Assembly (NCBI GenBank): GCA_025618425.1
Contig: CM046838.1
Location: 19,156,880-19,220,879, forward strand
Direction of reading: 5' to 3'
Length of the DNA stretch: 64,000 bases
Source: Heliocidaris tuberculata
Taxonomy: Eukaryota; Echinodermata; Echinoidea; Camarodonta; Echinometridae
Under the pieces are notes generated by a model that was not told the origin of the DNA, did no database searches, and worked only from the letters and a program-made list of their open reading frames with translations. The position numbers were made by a program, and so were the translations under genes. The first letter of the stretch is position 1. Each line of letters opens with the position of its first letter. Positions 26,801 to 35,800 of this stretch are shown here, piece by piece.

Positions 26801-29800
26801 GGGGGGTTATGGGGTCCAGTTCCCCTCCATAATTCTCTGACAAGCAAAAAGAAAAAAGTTTTCTGCTCGAAAAGGGGGGGGGGGGGGCACAATCGCAAAT
26901 AGGGGTGGCACAATGCATTGTTTTCCCTCAAAAGGGGGGGCACGGGCCGGGATTGCCCCCCCCCCCCCTCCCCTGAATCCGCCACTGATTACCATTACTC
27001 AAAGTTACCTTATGAAAAGATCAGGTAGAAATTCATGGAAAAGGAAGTGGAGATAGATATTATATAGAAACAGCTCATTATGGTAACATCACATTCATTA
27101 TGAGTTTTGGTAACTAGGTAGCTGCAAACTGTTTGTCTAAATGGGCTGAATTCTAGATCCTATACTCTACAGAATGTATTATAAACAAACATCTTTCATT
27201 CAAGGATTCTATTTTTCTTTCCTCTTGCTTTGGTTCTTGGTTATTCTGTCATCTTCATCCTGTAAAAGAATAAACAAAAACATAACATATGAACTCTAAA
27301 GAATTTGAAATGATTCATACCAAGCATATTATCATTTTTTGTGCATTTTTGATAGCTTGGTATTTTCAGGAGCATTAATCAGGCCTTTAGATCTGTAGTA
27401 TGGTATATTCATGTGTACGCAAAAATGCCTTGTTGGCTCTTTACTGAAGAGACCGGTAATGAATATCTGACCTCCCACTTCCAAGCTGTCATCAAGCTCT
27501 TTTGCATCATACTTCTCCATGTTTATTTAGCAGTATCAAAACTGTCCACTTGGTAAAGGGAATACTCCTGCAATTTCAACAAAAAAAAAATCTTTAGATC
27601 AGATGCATAGTGACTGAGATTTTTATAATAGTACAGTACTTGTTGGTTGAATGAGCCTCCAGTTGCACTTTGAACTGGCGACTTAACAGTTTGTGTGTTT
27701 TTATGTGTGTGTTGGGGACAGACAGTCAAAAATGTAAGTACATGTACTTGAAAAAAAAATTGTAGAATAAGAATGGTTGAATTATTTTGCCAACCTGCAT
27801 GTTTCAATGCACCTTTATTCTTTTGATTATTGTGGTTCAGTTTGTGTGGATCTGTTTTTCTGTACTGGACAGTTGAATTGATGGAAATTTGTGTGCTTTG
27901 ATAATCGATTTACTTTTTGAACTCTACGTGTTTGTATTTGCTTTCCGTGAAAGTTTTTCTATGTAGTGTCTTGAAAAGATGAATCACGCTTTTACCCATT
28001 GTGCTCATATATGGTGTCATAAAATCAACCCCAACTTGTTCTGCTTCTATTGTAGAAGTGCAAGAAATCGTTATTTGCACAGACATGTAGATCAGAATAA
28101 AAAATCATCATATCATTTTGCTAGTGAGAAGCAATATTTTATGTTCTTGTTTCTTCAGCATTTTATTCATTATTTCATATAAAGCTGTTTTTTAATAAGA
28201 TTTAGTCACATTTTTAAAAAATTCACTAATATAAGATGTTCCGTTACCAATGTCTCTCTCTCTCTTTTCTTTTTTTTTTCTACCCACATCTTTTTCTTTG
28301 TCTTTTCTATATTTTCCTCCCACTTTCTCTCAACTTGTCTCTATCTGTCTGTATGTCCTTCTCTCTCCCATGCATCTTTCTTTCTCTGTTTGACTATACT
28401 CCCTTATTTAATTCCACTCTCTTGATTTTATTTCACTCTCAATGCACTCTCCCACTCTGTCCCTTCCTCTCTCTTTTTCTCTCTCAATATTTATCTCCTC
28501 GCACCACCCCCTCGCTACCCCTTTGCTCCCCACTGCTTCCTCTCCCCCTCCCCCCTCCCCCCTCCCCCCTCCCCCTCCCCATCCCCCTCCCCCCTCCCCC
28601 TCCCCCCCCCCTCCCCCTCCCCCCTCCCCCCTCCCCCTCCCCCTCCCCCTCCCTCCTCCCCCCCCCCCCCCCCCCCCCCTCTCGATGCACCATCTCTTTA
28701 TTTAGGGGTGAATGTCACAGACCAGTACATGCAGCAATCCAAACCCAGTTCCAAGAAGAAACACAGGAAGCACAAAAAGGGCAAGAGAGGGCGCCATACA
28801 TCTGTCTCCAGCGATGACATTCCTGTCGCTCACCAGGTTGACATTGTCGGTGAGGAGATGCCAGAGGTAAGATGTCTTTAACTTAAAAGGGCATCCATTT
28901 CCTGTTGTGTTTGATAAAATTGAATAAAATTAGATGAATGCACTATTTCTTTCAAATTCTGTTAGAAATCATAAACAGTTGTAAGTACAAAAGATGAAGA
29001 ATCTTACTAATGGTCATAATGCAGCATGCATATATTATTTGATGTACTTCTGAGAAGCCTCTGGCAAGGTTTTTGGTCATCAAGACTAAATGTCTTTGAT
29101 GGTGTATGTAAAATGAGAACTTCTATGAATGTTTGCTTCTATCCCTTTGTACCCTCAACTCTCTAAGTCCATTTACAGCTACATGTAGTCATTCTTCTTT
29201 TCTTTGGACTGCCCTTCCTTTCTTTCCATTGTCCATTCCTCTCCCGGGCTATATCTTGAACAGATGATTTTGACTATGTCTTTTGATAGGGGGCTGTGCT
29301 ATCAGACCATGAGGAGGATACAAGGGCTATGGATGACCCCCATCGAGCATTGGACATTGATTTGGAGAGGTAGGTCTTAAGTCATTTCTTACCAAAAGTT
29401 CTGATGGTGATGATGATGGTGATGATGATGGTGATGTTGGTCATGATGATGATGGTGATGATGATGACGACAATAAAGATGGTTATGAAGTTAGTGATGA
29501 TGATCATGGTGATGATGATGATAAAGATAGTGATGATAATGATGAGGATGGCATTGATGATGGCGATGATGGTGGTGATGGTGATGATGATGGTGATAAA
29601 GAAGATGATGATGATGATGTTGATGATGTTGATGATGATGTTGTTGATGATGTTGATGTTGATGTTTGTAATTTATAAAATACTTTTATATCATAAAATC
29701 TATGTGGTGAAAATATTCCAAAGGGTATAGTGCCATAGTACAGTGACTATTCAATTCACACTTGCCTTTGCTTGACCATGTACAGGCCGCTGGACGAGAG

Positions 29801-32800
29801 TGACCGGCTCCCCGTAAGGGCGCATCGGAATGCCCCTGAACTGACCACCACTCAGGAGGAGGTAGAGGTCAGCAAACTCCAAGAGAAACCAAAGAAGAAG
29901 AGGTCAAAGGAAAAGGTGAAGGAGAAGACCAAGAAGACTTCCAAAGACAAGAAAAAGGTATGTTTGACGTTCGATTAATATAAGATAAAAGCTTGCTCAC
30001 ATTTTTTCCCCACAAAAATGTGTTTCCGGCATATATTTTTATTCTCAGAGAAAATAATATACATTTAGAACATTGATTTATGCAAGGTTAAGGTAAGGTT
30101 AAACATCAGGTTTGGTCTTGAAAATGTGTTAGTTTTACATTGTGTATAAGGATCTTTGGTCATGGCAATGGGAAAAAAAAAATTCTCGTCTTTTTTTATG
30201 GATGTTGTTGCAATTATGCAAACAGAATGAAATAAAAAGTGAATGGAGAATATGTAACATTTCAACAATTTTCAAAACTCTTGTATACCCCATGGACATT
30301 TACAAATTTTTTTATAATCTTGCTGCACAGAAGAAGACCAAGTCCAGCAAAGAAGAAGGGGCTTCAGCTGACCTGGACCTCATGGGAGGAGAAACGGAAG
30401 AGCCTGCTGTCAATGGTAACACAGAAGAGGTCCCTGAACCAGCTCCTGCTGCTCCCAAGGAGGCAGAACCTGCTGCTGCTGCTGCTCCTGCTCCAGCGGT
30501 AAGTAAGCTCTTGATATCAAGTTGGATGTTTAGAACTTTGATACTGTATATACATGTATTCTTTGCAAGTTGTATATTTTGTGTGAACAGTGCTTGGTGT
30601 CAAGTTTGATGAAGTATTAAATGTAAAATGTTACGCAATGCCAAGTAGGGAATGGTAAGTGACTCCACTCACAAGACCAAGATCAATATTCTAGTGCATA
30701 TTTAAAATCTTATTTCTATCTATTTATTACTTTTTAGAAATACACTGTTGATGGCTTTTGGTTTCATTTGACAATGCACACACAGAGCTTAATAATTTGT
30801 ATATATTTTATTTATTTTTTATTTATTTATTTTAATTGTTTTTCAAATTTTTCTTTAAAGGGAAAGTTCACCCTGAAGATTGCTTGAGTTTAAAAAACGC
30901 AGAAAAAATAAAGAAAAATATTGGCGAAGGTTTGATGAAAATCGGTCAAATAATAAAAGAGTTATGAGTATTTAAAGTTTTGGATTCGTGACGTCACATG
31001 CGAGCAGCTGCCCATTGGTCATGTAATAAATATTCCATATATTTGCATTTTTTTTTACGTTCCACGATAAATTGATATTGTTTCTTTTCAGAATCTAGTA
31101 TTGAATAACATTTCTGACAATATATCAAATGCACAGACGAAAATATTCTAAATTTTCTGAGAAAATATTCTAAATTTTCTGAGAAAACTGTATTTTATGG
31201 AATATTTTATCACATTACATCATGGAGGAGCTGCTCGCATGTGACGTCACAAAATCAAAATTTCAAAAGTCCATAACTCCGTTATTCTTTAACGGATTTT
31301 GTCCAAACTTTCGCCAATATTTTTCTTTATTTTTTCTGCATTTTTTAAACTCAAGTAATCTTCGGGGTGAACTTTCCCTTTAAGGGGGTAGGTGGAAATT
31401 AGATGTATTGAGTGATTTAATTTTCGTCTTCCTTTCATTGTGTACCTGTAAAGAAAATAAATCTTTTTTTTTTGCATGTACTACAAGTTGAGCCTTATCT
31501 ATCAGATTTATTTCTTAAGCAGTAGTTTTGCAAAAAATGTTCCTTTAAAGGCAGCATACATATATATGATGTCATTTGGATCTTTTGCAGGAAGTAATTT
31601 ATACACTATAAATAGTAATGCATCATTTTTATGGTACACCCTATACAATTTGCATGCTTAATCCTAGACTGTTTTGTTTGTTTTTGTTTGTTTTTGTTTT
31701 GCACTCTGTTGCATGGTTCTGTGAGATCGATGTCTTTCTATGTCCCTTTCTTGTACAACAGGTGGATGATTTAAGCTTCTGGTTATCTCAAGACACGTCC
31801 CAAGCCAAACCTGCACCCCCAACCCAAACCCCTACCCCAAACCCTACCATCAATGGCAAGGTTTCCCCAGATGTAGAAGAGGTTTGTTTCTTCCCCACTT
31901 TATATACTTTTTTCAGGCGTTACCGGTATTTATAACTGTCATGAATTTGAGATACAATGCTATTTTTAAGCATGCACACTCTTGATATGAATTTACAATG
32001 TATCTTCTCACTGTGATGCCTTGGTATGTTGTTGATAGTGCATAATGCTAGATTTATATTTATGTGTTATATTTTATTGATTATGACTTTTAAAACTTCC
32101 CCTTTTGTCTTTCCTCATGTGACAGCTACTCTTAATTATACTGAAAAGTGTTTGTATAGATATATATGTGTGCGTGTGTGTGGTGTTGATCAAAAACGTG
32201 GATTTTGATATTTATTTCCTATTTAAAGAATAATAATGAAGATTCCAATGTGAATAAACATATTTACCAATTCCCTTGTGCCTTGAAGGAGTTTGTTACT
32301 GTGAAAATTCGAAAATATGTTATCTATTGTATATATCAAGAAAATATGTTATTTCAATCTTAGAAATTAAAAAAGGGGATATTTTATTGATTTGATTGCA
32401 CAACAAATAGGTAAGGACATGCAGTCAGTGTATGTGTATGACATTACATATCATGACTGAATTGCTAGTAGAAAGCTCTCCATACCATTTGCAGTCTAAA
32501 ATTTCAAGGGTACTTATTGAAATTTCCTTTTCTGTACATGCTAATTACAGTGTATCTCAAACTTTCACTAATTTGATGATCTGATTTTCTGCTTTCACTC
32601 TGGGTGGCTTTGAATGAGGAGTTAGTAACCCTAACCCCTTCAGAGTTCAGAGAGTATTAAAATAGTTTACACTTTTTCCTATTTCATGATGATATATTGT
32701 ATTTCTTTTCTAATTAGTAATATTTATCTCGTATGTCGCTTGGAAGATGTGTATCCATGACCACTGCATTACCATTCTCACTATCCTTAAACAGAAATCA

Positions 32801-35800
32801 TCCAAAAAACATCGTAAAGATAAGAAAGTGAAGAAGGATAAGAAGAAGAAGAAATCAGCCAGCAAAGAGAACTATGAAGCAGTAGGAGAGATAGAAGATA
32901 TCTCAGAAGAACAAACACCAGATCCAGTCATTCCTGTAAGTACTGCAAGTGCTGTCAAAACTGTAACGCTAGTAATATAGTTTTGTCTCAAAACATATTG
33001 TCTTGAAACGCTCTGGTTTAATAGAGCGGTTAGTCACAGAGGCGAAAAATATTGTTAGAAAATTGCTTAGATTCAGCATACAAGATTGCCCCAAAGTACA
33101 CATTTTTATCTTGGTTACCTCACCTCCCCCCCCCCCCCCCCAAAAAAAAGAAAAATTAAAAAATGTGGTTCTTGATCTTGGGGTCATGACCCCCATGGTT
33201 GGAGATGTGTTCTTGTTGTTGTTATTGCTGTTGTTGTTGTAATTCATGATATGAAGCCCATTTAAAATTCTATTTTCAGTTGCCTTACATGTGGTAAAGG
33301 CACTGACTGAGATTGTATTATCGGGGTCACAGCAATGACAGTCCCTGCCATACGGGGTCGTGGGGCCATAAATATGAAGAGCTGCATATCTAGAAGTATG
33401 AAAAGTGATCTGACCTCCTTACGATCTGATTCCGGTATAACATGCATTTTGCATAGACCCTAGCCTGAGTTATTTGGGCATAGTATCCTGCAGGTTACGG
33501 GGATTCCACATTTCAGTTTTGCATTTTATAACATTGTAAGACTGAATGGAATATTATTTGTACAGCTTGTGTGCAGGTAGACATTAAAGATTTTATTGTT
33601 TTACAAGATGCATCACATTGTAATAACCATGTCATTTTCCCCTTCTGATTTCAGGCCATGTCAAGTTATAGGCTTCTCGGCGAGAACGAGTCCATAAAGA
33701 TGGTACGTGAAAAAAATGAGATAAGATTACAAATACTGTAGAGGTAGAGCCTGTTATCCTTCCTCATTACAGATACATGTGCATATATGTGTCAAGTTAA
33801 TGATAAAGTTGAGTTCTGGTCATGAGATTGAATCGTGAAAGAAACTGTCTCAAAGCAATTGGGAAAGGTTGATTATATAGCACATAAGAATTACTGTATG
33901 CTGTACGGTTTTGGAATCACCAAAATGATAAGAAATTGACTCAATCTTGCTGAGAGTGACGTGCAGTGCACACAGAAATGTGTATATGGGACTACCCACA
34001 GATGTTTGGCCTGAACATTTCAGCTGTTTCTTAGCATGTTTTGAATGTGAGGGCATTTGAAGAGCATTCCTTTTTGTAGGACTTATCTACTATGATAATC
34101 ATCCAAACTAACATAAAAAGAATGAGAAAGCTCACAAATTATTTTTTACCTTTCCTAGAACTCAAGCTTCCCTTTAATGATAAAATAAATTTTCCCAGAT
34201 AAAGCAAATATGCTTTGGTCCACCTATACTATTCCCATAGGAGGCTGCGATCTTAATTCATTAATTTTGGCAACAATGATATATTTGCCAATATTATTGT
34301 CCCCGCCGAACGAAGTTCACGAGGGGACTATGAAACGGGCTCCGTACGTGTGTGCGTGTGTGCGTGTGTGTGTGTGTGTGTGTCCGTCCGTCCGTCCGTC
34401 TGTCCGTGTGTGCTCAAATGTTAGAAAATGCTACTTCTCCGTCATTTCTTGGCCGATTTTGATTCCGATTGTTTTATCTGATAGGGCTGGGTGGGGGCTT
34501 CCAAACTTCTACACAGAATTTTGAAATTCATTAATTATGCAAATTTATGCAAGTTTATTCAAAATCGACGAAAAATGCTACTTCTCCTCTATTTCACATC
34601 GGATTTTGATTCCGATTGTTTTATCTGATAGGGCTGGGTGGGGGCTTCCAAACTTCTACACAGAATTTTGAAATTCAATAATTATGCAAATTTATGCAAA
34701 TTTATTCAAAATTGACGAAAAATGCTACTTCTCTATTTCACATCGGATTTTGATTCCGATTGTTTTATCTGATAGGGCTGGGTGGGGGCTTCCAAACTTC
34801 TACACAGAATTTTGAAATTCATTAATTATGCAAATTTATGCAAATTTATTCAAAATTGACGAAAAATGCTACTTCTCCTCTATTTCACATCGGATTTTGA
34901 TTCCGATTGTTTTATCTGATAGGGCTGGGTGGGGGCTTCCAAACTTCTACACAGAATTTTGAAATTCATTAATTATGCAAATTTATGCAAATTTATTCAA
35001 AATTGACGAAAAATGCTACTTCTCCTCTATTTCACATCGGATTTTTATTCCGATTGTTTTATCTGATAGGGCTGGGTGGGGGCTTCCAAACTTCTACACA
35101 GAATTTTGAAATTCATTATTCATGCAAATTTATGCAAATTTATTCAAAATGGCTGAAGGTTCATAATGTTTTCATGTTTTATATTTCAGTTGTATACATG
35201 CATTGTTGGTATTCTCTTCTTTTGCATGCAGTAACATTATTATTTTATTCACTAAAGTTTTTCACTGAAGTTTTAAGGTTCAGGCTAGTTAATTTCCACA
35301 GATCTGCACTTCCGGCGGGGACATTTATTACGCATTGCGTAATTTACTCATTCACTTGTTTAATATTAGGAAGAACTCTTGATTATTGAGGCTTTGATCA
35401 TCATCATGATAAATTGATAAATTGTCTTCTCTTTCTTACAGACATATGAGACGAGGGTGGACCCCAAGCAGAACTCTCAAGTTGTCATCTCTGTCATCTT
35501 CACCAACCTAACATCATCGCACCTAAAAGCTCTGGAGTTCAATGTCCTTGACTCTCTGAATACCAAGCTAATACGAGAGGTGAGTTGAACTACACTAGTT
35601 TTCCTTTAAAGGGATCTTATCCATAGTGGGCTGGAGAGTAAACAAAGTTCCCACTGTTGGTTTATCTGTTGTTTATCTGTTGTAATTATACAACTGCAAG
35701 TAAGAGAAAACATAGTTAACCCCTTCCGTGCAAATAAAGCGTTTTCTCCCACAATTCCACGATGATTTGTTGTGAGATTCATCCATATCAAGAGCACTCT

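Larger units (their letters stand above)
21427..28705 (+). other. Largest AP3D1 intron, 7.3 kb
   Basis: It holds the exon candidates at 22,350 and 22,786, four hairpin-type elements and the 25.7-26.4-kb tandem repeats listed separately. Bases 27,000-28,240 show nothing recognisable. It ends in a C/T-rich tract of about 450 bp. Confidence 0.8.

Noticed and set aside
28236..28817. Long Pro/Leu-rich open frame
   Set aside because: It is the translated C/T tract plus the next exon in the wrong frame.
29404..29730. Met/Val-rich open frame of 108 codons
   Set aside because: Product of a GATGAT microsatellite.
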